A stretch of 7,400 bases of DNA from Pyrinomonadaceae bacterium (GCA_013695245.1 JACDAW010000216.1:1-7400), one strand, 5' to 3'; counted from the first letter of the stretch, positions 1-7,270 are shown. The notes: generated from the letters alone by a model not told the origin. Numbers and translations are program-made.

Positions 1-244
1 CGTTGCTGCGGTCGCGGAAATCCCTGTAATTCGGATACGAAAAAGCTCCGTCGCCGTGCACGAAGAAAAGTTCGTCGGGGCGCTCAACCGGCAACGGCCT
101 CAGCAGCACAGTGTTAAGCAGCGTAAAGATCGAAGCGTTCGCGCCGATACCGAGCGCAAGCGAAAGTACGGCGACAAGCACGAAGCCGGGCTTTTTAAAA
201 AGCGTTCGCGTTGCAAAGCGCAAATCTTGAATTAGATTTCCCAT
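1..244 (-). CDS. ADOP-type FtsX/MacB permease, third in tandem, N-terminal part only
   Basis: Reading the minus strand from the ATG at 244-242 gives 81 codons that run off the left edge without a stop. The product begins MGNLIQDLRFATRTLFKKPG and is followed by a hydrophobic segment with LALGIG (about residues 20-45), then LLRPLPVERPDEL and SYPNYRDFRDRS. These are the same landmarks as the starts of the two complete permeases to its right (QD-R, PGF, LALGIG, LLR-LP, YPDY-YRD). It is therefore the start of a third paralogue: an inner-membrane protein with the first helix and the opening of the first MacB-like periplasmic domain. A GAGGTGG ribosome binding site sits just upstream, and the 35-bp gap to the previous stop suggests co-transcription. 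It is a fragment only because the window ends. Whether the full gene is intact cannot be seen. Confidence 0.9.
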   Translation of the reverse strand, partial: MGNLIQDLRFATRTLFKKPGFVLVAVLSLALGIGANASIFTLLNTVLLRPLPVERPDELFFVHGDGAFSYPNYRDFRDRSN

Positions 245-247
245 CAG

Positions 248-254
248 CCACCTC
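248..254 (-). promoter_or_regulatory. Ribosome binding site of the third permease
   Basis: The minus strand reads GAGGTGG followed by CTG and the ATG at 244-242. The GAGG core lies six bases before the ATG. It fixes the start of the partial permease and lies in the 35-bp spacer after the stop of the previous gene. Confidence 0.75.
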
Positions 255-279
255 AAAAGTTATCGCTGCTCTTTTTGCT

Positions 280-2727
280 TCACTCGTAGCGTAATGCGAC
301 CATCGGATCGACCTTCATCGCGCGTCGCGCCGGGATGTAGCAGGCGAGGAACGTGACTCCGGCCAACAACAACGCAACGTATATAAACGTCAACGGATCA
401 GTCGCGCTCACGTTGTAGAGCACGCTCGACATCACGCGCGTCGCGGCGAAGGAAGCGGCGAGTCCGCAGAAGATGCCAAAGCCGACAAGCGTTAAACCTT
501 CAAAGAGAATCAACCGCAACACGTCCCCTTTGTCTGCGCCGAGCGCCATGCGAATGCCGATCTCTCGTGTGCGATTGCTGACGAGGTAAGCCATCACGCC
601 GTACAAGCCGACGGCCGCCAGCAGCAATGCCAAGAAGCTGAGCGCGCTTGAGAGCCACGCAAACAACTTCGCCGGGGCGAGCGGCAGACGCATGTGCTCC
701 TGCATCGTCACGACGTTTGTAAGCGGAAGGTTTGGGTCGAGCCTTTTCACTTCGGCGCGCACTTGTTTGATAACTGCGCTTTGGTCGCCCGCCGTGCGCA
801 CGTGCAAGGTCAACGCCGAGCGGTAACGTTGAGCGAGCGGGCGGTAAGCGTAGAAAGGAGTCTTCTCCGTCAATTGCCCGTACTTGATGTCGCGCGCGAC
901 GCCAACGACTTCGAGGTAATCACCTTTAGAATCCATGCGCAGGCGTTTGCCAATGGCGTTACCGTCCGGCGCGATGCGTCGTGCGAGCGTTTCATTAACG
1001 ATCACCACATCGGGACTCAACGCTGTATCCTGATTGTTGAAATCCTGCCCGCGCACGAGGGGGATTCCCATCGTTTTGAAATAATCCAAACCGACCGTGT
1101 TGTGCCAGAGCAACGAGTCTTCATCGAATTGAGCGTTCTCGATTGACTCGCCTTCGACGTATAAAGGCGACACGCTTTTCGGGCCGGCGAGCGGCACAAA
1201 CTCCGCCAATGCGGCCGAGCGCACTTCCGGCAATGCGCGCACGCGCTCAAGCAACTGTTCTTCAAAAACCTTGCCGCGCGCTTTATCGTAGTTGGCGAGT
1301 CCGAGATCGAACGACGCCATCACGGAGTTTTCAAGCGCGAAGCCCGGTTCGGCGTGCTGCGTGTTACGTAAACTTCTGATGAAGAGTCCGGCGGCGACGA
1401 GCAGCAGAAGCGAGACGGCGACTTGTGTGACGACAAGCAAATTGCGCAACGTGAATCTGCGTCTTCCACCCCGCACAATCACCGCTTCATCTTTCAAAGC
1501 TGACACCACATCGGGCTTTGAAGCTTGCAGTGCGGGCACAAGTCCGAAGACGATGCCGGTTGTAACCGAGAGCAGCAAGGTATAGATGAACACGCGCACG
1601 TCGGGGCTGACATCAGGCGCGACGGAATTTTGCGGCAGTAGAGCTAAAAGCAGATCGGTGCTCCACAAGGCGAGCATTAAACCCGCCACGCCGCCAAAGA
1701 GCGCAAGCAACACGCTTTCCGTCAACATCTGCCGCACGATGCGCCAGCGTCCTGCGCCGAGCGCGAGCCGCACGGCAATTTCTTTGCGCCGATTCGCAGC
1801 GCGCGCCAGCAGCATATTTGCGACGTTGGCACACGCGACGAGCAGCACGAGGCTCACGACCGCCATCAACAAGCCGGTGACTAGGAACACGGGCGTGCTA
1901 TATTTCGGCGGAACCATTAACCCGCGCGCGGGAACAACCTCTGCTCTGCGTTCGACGCTTCCCCCAGGTTCTGAATGACGTTCACGCCTCGCTTGATGCA
2001 ACCTGCTCGCAATCGTCTCGACGGCAACTTGTGCTTCGGCGAGACTCGCTTCAGGCTTCAAACGTCCCAACATCGCTAACCAACCGTCGTCGGGCGAAGT
2101 AAGCGACTGCGAGCCGGGCTTCGCAAACGGCTCCATCATCATCGGCACCCACAAGTCGGGCGATATCCCTGTGCTCGCGCCGGCGAATCTTTCCGGCATC
2201 ACGCCGATGATCGTAAACGGATGATTGTTAATGTTGATGCTTTTGCCGACGAGATTCGGGTCGGAGTTAAAACGCCCGCGCCACAAATTGTGGCTCACAA
2301 CGACGACCGGATGCGTGCCGATTGAGCGGTCTTCTTCCGCGAGAAACGCGCGCCCCGTCGTTGGCTTAGCGCCAAGCACGTCGAAGTAGTTGCCGCTGAC
2401 GATCTCGCCGCTAACAAGCTCCGTCTCGCCGTTAACAGTCAAACTCATCGAGCGCTCGGCATAAGCCGCAAGCCCGGAGAAGACTCGGCTTTCGTCGCGG
2501 TAAGCAACGTAGTCTGGATAAGAAGAAGCCATGCCGTCCCAAACGCGCACAAGTTGGTGCGGATCAGGGAAAGGCAGTGGACGAAAGAGCGCGGCGTTGA
2601 TAAAGCTGAAGATCGTCGTGTTGACGCCGATACCGAGCGCGATTGAGAGCACCGCAACTATCGTGAAGCCCGGACTCCGAGCCAGCATCCGCAATCCGTA
2701 GCGAACGTCTTGCCGCAAAGCTTTCAT
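280..2727 (-). CDS. ADOP-type FtsX/MacB permease, second in tandem
   Basis: An 815-residue inner-membrane permease of the acidobacterial duplicated orphan permease type, complete and of normal family length. The N-terminus has QDVRYGLRMLARSPGF, then helix 1 (about 20-44) with ALGIGVNT. A first MacB-like periplasmic domain (about 45-270) contains NYFDVLG, INNHPFTIIGV and WVPMMM. The first FtsX module (about 280-400) carries ANVANMLLARAANRRKEIAV and RQMLTES. A further helix (about 428-452) leads to a second periplasmic domain (about 453-670). The second FtsX module (about 690-800) has REIGIRMALGA, and the protein ends PARRAMKVDPMVALRYE. Eight membrane segments are expected. ATG at 2727 is preferred over the in-frame GTG at 2730 because the GAGG core then has a seven-base spacing, exactly as in the upstream paralogue. 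It follows that paralogue by 26 bp. Family knowledge suggests the FtsX modules couple to an ATPase. The substrate is unknown. Confidence 0.93.
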   Translation of the reverse strand: MKALRQDVRYGLRMLARSPGFTIVAVLSIALGIGVNTTIFSFINAALFRPLPFPDPHQLVRVWDGMASSYPDYVAYRDESRVFSGLAAYAERSMSLTVNGETELVSGEIVSGNYFDVLGAKPTTGRAFLAEEDRSIGTHPVVVVSHNLWRGRFNSDPNLVGKSININNHPFTIIGVMPERFAGASTGISPDLWVPMMMEPFAKPGSQSLTSPDDGWLAMLGRLKPEASLAEAQVAVETIASRLHQARRERHSEPGGSVERRAEVVPARGLMVPPKYSTPVFLVTGLLMAVVSLVLLVACANVANMLLARAANRRKEIAVRLALGAGRWRIVRQMLTESVLLALFGGVAGLMLALWSTDLLLALLPQNSVAPDVSPDVRVFIYTLLLSVTTGIVFGLVPALQASKPDVVSALKDEAVIVRGGRRRFTLRNLLVVTQVAVSLLLLVAAGLFIRSLRNTQHAEPGFALENSVMASFDLGLANYDKARGKVFEEQLLERVRALPEVRSAALAEFVPLAGPKSVSPLYVEGESIENAQFDEDSLLWHNTVGLDYFKTMGIPLVRGQDFNNQDTALSPDVVIVNETLARRIAPDGNAIGKRLRMDSKGDYLEVVGVARDIKYGQLTEKTPFYAYRPLAQRYRSALTLHVRTAGDQSAVIKQVRAEVKRLDPNLPLTNVVTMQEHMRLPLAPAKLFAWLSSALSFLALLLAAVGLYGVMAYLVSNRTREIGIRMALGADKGDVLRLILFEGLTLVGFGIFCGLAASFAATRVMSSVLYNVSATDPLTFIYVALLLAGVTFLACYIPARRAMKVDPMVALRYE

Positions 2728-2734
2728 CACATCA

Positions 2735-2738
2735 CCTC
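2735..2738 (-). promoter_or_regulatory. Ribosome binding site of the second permease
   Basis: The minus strand has GAGG followed by TGATGTG and the ATG at 2727-2725. The same string holds an out-of-frame ATG (2732-2730) and an in-frame GTG (2730-2728), both too close to GAGG. Spacing therefore favours 2727. The arrangement copies that of the upstream paralogue. Confidence 0.7.
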
Positions 2739-2753
2739 AATTGAACATCTCGC

Positions 2754-5192
2754 TTATTCGTATCTGAGCGCGATCATCGGATCGATTTTCATCGCACGCC
2801 GCGCTGGGAGGTAGCAGGCAAAGAGCGCGACTCCGGCGAGCAGTCCTGCAACGCCGAAGAAAACTAGCGGATCGGTTGCGCTCACGCCGTAAAGTAAGCT
2901 CGTCAACATGCGCGTGACGGCAAACGCGCCGAGCAGACCGGCACCGATGCCGACTAAAGTCAATTTCATTCCCTGTCCGAGCACGAGGTGGAGCACGTCT
3001 CTCGTTTGCGCGCCGAGCGCCATACGGATGCCGATCTCGTGCGTGCGCTGGCTGACGGAATACGCCATCACGCCGTAGATGCCGACGCTTGCCAGCAGCA
3101 ACGCCAAGACTCCGAAGACGCTCAAGAGCGCGGCGGAAAGTTGTTCAGTGTAAAGAGAATTGCTTCGTTGCTCGGCGAGCGTGCGCGCGTCGAAGATCGG
3201 CAGATTTTTGTCAAGTGTTTGCACCTCACGCCGCACGGCGTTGACCACTGTCCCCGTGTCGCTCGTCGCGCGCACATGAAGCGTCATGTTCGGTTGGTAA
3301 CTCTGTAAGAACGACGTGTAAAAGGAGGGACGCTGTTCTTCTCGCAGGTTGCGATACTTGCCGTCTTTCGCGACGCCGACGATCTCAAGAGTTGTCGGCG
3401 GCTGGGTCGCGCCCGGCGGCACGGGATATGTGAGTCGTTTACCGATTGGGTCTTGACCCGAAAAATAACGCCGCGCCATCGTTTCGTTGATAATCACCGC
3501 GCCCTTCGCGCCCTCTCTGTCTTGCTCCGTGAAGTCGCGTCCGTGCACGATGGGAATGCGCATCGTTTGCAGATACCTCGTGCCGACGTTGTTGAAATCA
3601 ATCTCCAAGCTCTCGCCGGGTCGGGCTTCGTAGCCTTCGATTGCGACGGTTCGCCGCGAACCGCCAAGACTAAGGCGCACGACGCGCGCCAAGCTCGCCG
3701 ACTCGACGCCCGGAAGATTCTCAACCCGCTCCATAAGGTCACGATAGAAGGCTTGTCCCCGCTTCTCGTCGTACCCGTTAGGGCGCAAGTCGAGCGACAT
3801 GACGATCAGGTTCTCGGCTTGGAAGCCCGGATCAATTGATTGCAGATTTTGCAGGCTTTTGATGAACAGTCCGGCGCCCGTCAATACGATCAGCGAGAGC
3901 GCGATTTGCGCGACGACGAGCAGGCTGCGCAGATTCCACCGGCCTCCCTTTTGCTCGTATGAGCCGGTTTCATCTTTCAGGGTAGGCACTAGATCGGGGC
4001 GCGAGGCGGCAAGCGCCGGAGCTAATCCGAACAGCACGCCGGAGGCAAGGGCGAGCAACAACGTAAAGCCGAGGACACGCGCGTCAAGGGAAATATCGAG
4101 CGCATTGGGGATAAACGATTTGAAAACATCGGTCGTCCACAAAGCGACCACGAGGCTAATTGCTCCGCCCACAAGCGAGAGCAGAATGCTTTCCGTCAGC
4201 AACTGCCGGACGAGGCGCGCGCGGCTTGCGCCAATCGCTAAACGAATTGAAATCTCTTTACGCCTCGAAGCGGCGCGCGCCAGTAAGAGGTTGGCAACGT
4301 TCGCGCACGCGATCAGCAAGACAAGCGCGACCACCGCCATCAGAATCTTCAACGGAAAAGCGAGACTGCTTATGTTCCGGGTGTGACCCTTATCTCCGGG
4401 CGCGAGAACAATTGCCGCTTCGGTCGCGTTGGGATTCGCGTGCGCGAGTTGACCTGCGAGCACGATCATGCGCGCTTGCGCTTGCTCAATCGTGATGCCC
4501 GGCTTGAGGCGTCCCATCACGAGCAGCCACCGTGAAGTTCTTTTACTCAGAAGCTGGCTGCCCGGTCGCGCCTGCTCTTGCATCATCATCGGCACCCAAA
4601 TGTCAGGAGCCGCGCCCCTCTCCGCACCCGTGAAGCCTGCCGGAGCGACACCGATAATGGAAAAACTGTGATTGTTGATTGTGACCTGTTTTCCCAAGAC
4701 ACCGGGAGCGCCGCCAAACTGTTTCTGCCAAAAGCCATGACTGATGACGGCGACCGGAGCGCTGCCGGGCGTGCGATCTTCTTCGGGGAGAAAGGTGCGC
4801 CCTTGTGTAGCGCGCACTCCGAGCACATCGAAGTAGTTTCCTGTAACAAGCTGTCCGCTAATGCGCTCGGTCGCGTCGCCGACGCTCAAGTTGAGCGACA
4901 CACCGTCCCACGCGATCATTCCGGAGAAGACTTCGTTGCGGTCACGATAGTCAACGTAATCCGGATAGGAGAAGCCGCTGTTGAGTTCAGCTTCACGCTG
5001 GGTAAAGACGGTGACGAGTTGGTCAGGTTGGCTGATTGGCAAAGACCGCAAAAGCACGGCATCGAGGACGCTGAATGTCGCCGTGTTGACGCCGATTCCC
5101 AAAGCTAAAGACAGCACCGCAACAGCCGTAAAACCCGGATGCTTCAAGAGCACCCTGACCGCATAGCGCATATCCTGCATTAAAGTCGTCAT
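2754..5192 (-). CDS. ADOP-type FtsX/MacB permease, first in tandem
   Basis: An 812-residue permease, complete, of the same family as its two downstream neighbours. It opens with QDMRYAVRVLLKHPGF and helix 1 (about 20-44, LALGIGVNTATFS). The first periplasmic domain (about 45-270) contains NYFDVLG, INNHSFSIIGV and WVPMMM. The first FtsX module (about 280-400) has ANVANLLLARAASRRKEISI and RQLLTES. A helix at about 422-446 leads to the second periplasmic domain (about 447-665). The second FtsX module (about 685-796) contains HEIGIRMALGA, and the end is PARRAMKIDPMIALRYE. Eight membrane segments are expected. The ATG at 5192 shares one base with the TGA of the ATPase (TGATG), which suggests translational coupling and hence that the two proteins work together. 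An in-frame GTG at 5195 is a possible alternative but sits only four bases from GGAGG. Substrate unknown; export or a force-transmitting role as in MacB/LolCDE is inferred from the family. Confidence 0.94.
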   Translation of the reverse strand: MTTLMQDMRYAVRVLLKHPGFTAVAVLSLALGIGVNTATFSVLDAVLLRSLPISQPDQLVTVFTQREAELNSGFSYPDYVDYRDRNEVFSGMIAWDGVSLNLSVGDATERISGQLVTGNYFDVLGVRATQGRTFLPEEDRTPGSAPVAVISHGFWQKQFGGAPGVLGKQVTINNHSFSIIGVAPAGFTGAERGAAPDIWVPMMMQEQARPGSQLLSKRTSRWLLVMGRLKPGITIEQAQARMIVLAGQLAHANPNATEAAIVLAPGDKGHTRNISSLAFPLKILMAVVALVLLIACANVANLLLARAASRRKEISIRLAIGASRARLVRQLLTESILLSLVGGAISLVVALWTTDVFKSFIPNALDISLDARVLGFTLLLALASGVLFGLAPALAASRPDLVPTLKDETGSYEQKGGRWNLRSLLVVAQIALSLIVLTGAGLFIKSLQNLQSIDPGFQAENLIVMSLDLRPNGYDEKRGQAFYRDLMERVENLPGVESASLARVVRLSLGGSRRTVAIEGYEARPGESLEIDFNNVGTRYLQTMRIPIVHGRDFTEQDREGAKGAVIINETMARRYFSGQDPIGKRLTYPVPPGATQPPTTLEIVGVAKDGKYRNLREEQRPSFYTSFLQSYQPNMTLHVRATSDTGTVVNAVRREVQTLDKNLPIFDARTLAEQRSNSLYTEQLSAALLSVFGVLALLLASVGIYGVMAYSVSQRTHEIGIRMALGAQTRDVLHLVLGQGMKLTLVGIGAGLLGAFAVTRMLTSLLYGVSATDPLVFFGVAGLLAGVALFACYLPARRAMKIDPMIALRYE

Positions 5193-5911
5193 CACACCAC
5201 CTCCGTCATCTCCTCTTCTTTCACGACACGACCATCGAAAAGATGAATGGCGCGATCCGCATGACGCGCGTAGCGCGGATCGTGTGTGACCATGCAGATC
5301 GTTGCGCCGCCCTGATGCAGTTCGTGCAGAAGTTCCATCACCGCTTCGCCGTTCGTCGAATCGAGATTTCCCGTCGGCTCGTCCGCGAGCAGGATTAGCG
5401 GTTCTCCGGCGACGGCGCGGGCAACCGCCACGCGCTGCTGTTGACCGCCGGAGAGTTGCGAGGGCAAGTGCTTCGCGCGGTGCGCCATGCCGACTCGCTC
5501 AAGCGCATCGGTCACGCGCTTCTTGCGATCCGCGCCGCTCATGCCGCGATACGTCAGGGGGAGTTCGACGTTTTCATACACGGTGAGATCGCCAATCAGG
5601 TTGAAGCTCTGGAAGATGAAGCCGACTTCGCGGTTGCGTATGCGCGCGCGCTCCGAGAGCGAGAGATCGGAGACGGTCTTGCCGTTAAGCCAGTAAGCGC
5701 CGTCGGAAGGCGTGTCCAAAAGGCCGAGGATCGAGAGCAGTGTGGATTTACCGCAGCCGGAGGGGCCGGTGATTGAGACGTATTCCCCGCGATTGATGTC
5801 AAGATGCGTGCCTGAGAGGGCGTGCGTCTCCACCTCGTCGGTGTAGAAAACTTTCTTCACATCTTCAAGGCGAATCAACGGCTGATTCAAAGTAGTGGCA
5901 GTTGCGTTCAT
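5192..5911 (-). CDS. ABC transporter ATP-binding protein, MacB/LolD type
   Basis: A 239-residue cytoplasmic ATPase that would hydrolyse ATP to drive the neighbouring permeases. All nucleotide-binding elements are present. Walker A GPSGCGKST is at 49-57 (Lys55), and the Q-loop FQSFNL has Gln101. The signature LSGGQQQR is at 153-160. Walker B LILLADEP is at 172-179 with catalytic Glu178, followed by the D-loop TGNLDS. The H-loop histidine is at 210 (VTHDPRYA). The ordering, the GLLDTPSDG stretch and the VTHDPRYARHADR end are typical of the family that partners FtsX-fold permeases (MacB N-domain, LolD, FtsE). Unlike MacB, it is a separate protein and not fused to the permease. The ATG at 5911 is preceded by AAGGAG with a five-base gap. 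The gene follows the adaptor by 93 bp and overlaps the first permease by one base. It is the only ATPase in the window, so the three permeases probably share it. Confidence 0.96.
   Translation of the reverse strand: MNATATTLNQPLIRLEDVKKVFYTDEVETHALSGTHLDINRGEYVSITGPSGCGKSTLLSILGLLDTPSDGAYWLNGKTVSDLSLSERARIRNREVGFIFQSFNLIGDLTVYENVELPLTYRGMSGADRKKRVTDALERVGMAHRAKHLPSQLSGGQQQRVAVARAVAGEPLILLADEPTGNLDSTNGEAVMELLHELHQGGATICMVTHDPRYARHADRAIHLFDGRVVKEEEMTEVV
5200..5204 (-). promoter_or_regulatory. Ribosome binding site of the first permease, inside the ATPase gene
   Basis: GGAGG on the minus strand is followed by TGGTGTG and the ATG at 5192-5190. It forms part of the last codons of the ATPase (the T-E-V-V end), so one stretch both encodes the ATPase tail and recruits ribosomes for the permease. 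The seven-base spacing decides for ATG 5192 over GTG 5195. Confidence 0.75.
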
Positions 5912-5916
5912 GAGTT

Positions 5917-5922
5917 CTCCTT
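5917..5922 (-). promoter_or_regulatory. Ribosome binding site of the ATPase gene
   Basis: AAGGAG on the minus strand, five bases before the ATG at 5911-5909. Its GGAG (5920-5917) is complementary to a CTCC just upstream (5927-5924) with GAA between them. It could thus be hidden in a four-base-pair hairpin. Confidence 0.75.
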
Positions 5923-5923
5923 C

Positions 5924-5996
5924 GGAGGAGGGGCTGGAGGTTGGAGGTCGGGGATTAGTAAAAACAAATCTTTAACCAACCTCTGACCCTCACTCC
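5924..5996 (-). promoter_or_regulatory. Imperfect long hairpin in the adaptor-ATPase gap
   Basis: In the minus-strand transcript GAGGTTGG (5983-5976) can pair perfectly with CCAACCTC (5944-5937) around a 31-base AU-rich loop. After a two-base mismatch the arms pair again: GGG (5989-5987) with CCC (5933-5931), and further out GGAG (5996-5993) with CTCC (5927-5924). The arms are purine-rich on one side and pyrimidine-rich on the other, so part of the match may be compositional. No U-tract follows, so it is not an obvious terminator. It could be a regulatory leader of the ATPase, a decay-blocking or differential-expression element, or a dispersed repeat. Confidence 0.4.
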
Positions 5997-6004
5997 TAAA
6001 CCCC

Positions 6005-7261
6005 CTATTTAAGTTGTATGCGGTTGTAAGCGTCCCACTGCGAGGTGTCAGAAAGAATCACTTGGTCGCCTTCGCGCAGTCCTTCCAAAATCTCGACGGT
6101 GTTGACGGAGCTGCGGCCAAGGCGAACTTGCACGCGCATGGCCGTCGTTCCATCAGGTTCTAATTTAAACATTCCGACGGTTGACTGCGCGCCGCCGAAG
6201 GCGGGACGCCCGACGTAGAGCACGTTAGCTAAACGCTCAAGTTCAATTGTGCCGTCAACGCTCAAGTCGGGTCGCGCGCCTTGGGGCAATGCGCCGTCGA
6301 AAGCGACATCAACCGTCACCGTCCCGGCTTGCACCGCCGGGTCAATGCGCGTCACGTGTCCGGGCACCGTGCCGCTCGTGCGCGTATCAATCGAAGCTTG
6401 CTGCCCGATCTGAATGTCCTTCGCTTGCGTCTCAGCGATTTTGAGTTCAGCTTTTAGATTCTGCGGCTCAACGACGCGGGCGAGATTCGTGCCGGGCGTT
6501 ACCTGCTGCCCAACTTCTACTTGCATCTGCTGCAACACGCCGTTTGTTCCGGCACGCACGCCGAGCGTTCCGACTTGGCTGCGCCTAAGTTCCATCAGCG
6601 CGCGATATTGGGAGACGCGCGCTTGTTGCGCGGCGAGTTGCGCTTGGACGGCGCGCGAGTTGGTCGCCAGACGCTGCTGCTCGATGCGGTAACGATTCGC
6701 CAAATCTTGCGTCTTAACGCGCGAGAGTTTTAAAGAGAGCGCAGGGATTAAACCCTGACGGGCTAGTTCTTCGTCGGCATCTAATTGCAATTTGGCTTGT
6801 TGATATTCCGCCTGCACGCTCGCGGTGGCCGCCTGCTGCGTCATGCGGTCGCTCTCAAGGCGGACGCGCAGATTGTTCGTGTCGGCTTCCGCAGCACGCA
6901 GTTGAAATTCGGCGTCCATCGCTCCTTGAGCAAGTTCAGGGTTGCTCAACTCAATGAGGAGCGTGCCCGCCGTCACCTCCGTGCCGGGCTGCACAAAGAT
7001 GCGTTCGACTCTTCCTTGGGTCGAAGCCGCGATCACGCGCACATCTTCCGGCACCAGCGTGCCAAGACCGCGCACTTGCCGGAGCATCTGCCCGCGCTTG
7101 ACGGTATCAGTCCAAACAGTTGAACGATCAAGACTCGGCGCGGCGGGTTTTAAGCGCGAGACGCCGAAAGTGACGAGTGCGAGCGCGGTAATGCCGCCCG
7201 CGATCATAAATATGCGGCGCAGACGACGATTGCGTTTGCCTTTTTGACGCGGTACATCCAT
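6005..7261 (-). CDS. Periplasmic adaptor (membrane fusion protein), HlyD/MacA-like
   Basis: A 418-residue adaptor anchored in the inner membrane. A basic cytoplasmic start (KGKRNRRLRR) precedes a membrane helix at about 18-35. The first half of a lipoyl-like domain follows (about 66-107: VRGLGTLVPEDV, GRVERIFVQPGTEV). A long Ala/Gln/Arg-rich coiled-coil hairpin spans about 108-232, with a turn near 166-180 (ELARQGLIPALS), then the second lipoyl half (about 238-265: NGVLQQMQVEVGQQVTPGT). A beta-barrel domain (about 268-345) and a membrane-proximal domain (about 346-418) end the protein. Such proteins bridge an inner-membrane transporter to an outer-membrane channel. The ATG at 7261 is the only normal start after the in-frame stop at 7315-7313, but no good Shine-Dalgarno precedes it. 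No TolC-type channel is in the window. It heads the visible cluster and should serve the ATPase and permeases after it. Confidence 0.93.
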   Translation of the reverse strand: MDVPRQKGKRNRRLRRIFMIAGGITALALVTFGVSRLKPAAPSLDRSTVWTDTVKRGQMLRQVRGLGTLVPEDVRVIAASTQGRVERIFVQPGTEVTAGTLLIELSNPELAQGAMDAEFQLRAAEADTNNLRVRLESDRMTQQAATASVQAEYQQAKLQLDADEELARQGLIPALSLKLSRVKTQDLANRYRIEQQRLATNSRAVQAQLAAQQARVSQYRALMELRRSQVGTLGVRAGTNGVLQQMQVEVGQQVTPGTNLARVVEPQNLKAELKIAETQAKDIQIGQQASIDTRTSGTVPGHVTRIDPAVQAGTVTVDVAFDGALPQGARPDLSVDGTIELERLANVLYVGRPAFGGAQSTVGMFKLEPDGTTAMRVQVRLGRSSVNTVEILEGLREGDQVILSDTSQWDAYNRIQLK

Positions 7262-7270
7262 AGCTACTCG

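Noticed and set aside
694..1146. A 150-codon plus-strand frame starting MLLHRHDVCK
   Set aside because: It mirrors the second periplasmic domain of the second permease and has no protein-like features of its own.
2728..2730. GTG as the start of the second permease, and likewise GTG at 5193-5195 for the first
   Set aside because: The distance from the ribosome binding site is only four bases, whereas the next-codon ATG gives seven in both genes. The N-terminus differs by one residue only.
3799..4386. A 195-codon open frame on the plus strand, and another of 176 codons at 4578-5108
   Set aside because: Both lie antisense inside the first permease, whose minus-strand reading has full family motifs. 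The plus translations show no recognisable domain, are rich in Arg/Ser/Ala, and have no ribosome binding site context. They are by-products of GC-rich codon use.
5924..5996. Rho-independent terminator between adaptor and ATPase
   Set aside because: A hairpin can form, but no T-run follows on the minus strand. The T-rich part sits in the loop. A terminator would also separate genes expected to work together.
6785..7123. Plus-strand open frames within the adaptor gene (also 6414-6692 and 6942-7247)
   Set aside because: They are antisense to a well-supported adaptor, with low-complexity Arg/His/Leu-rich products and no domain.
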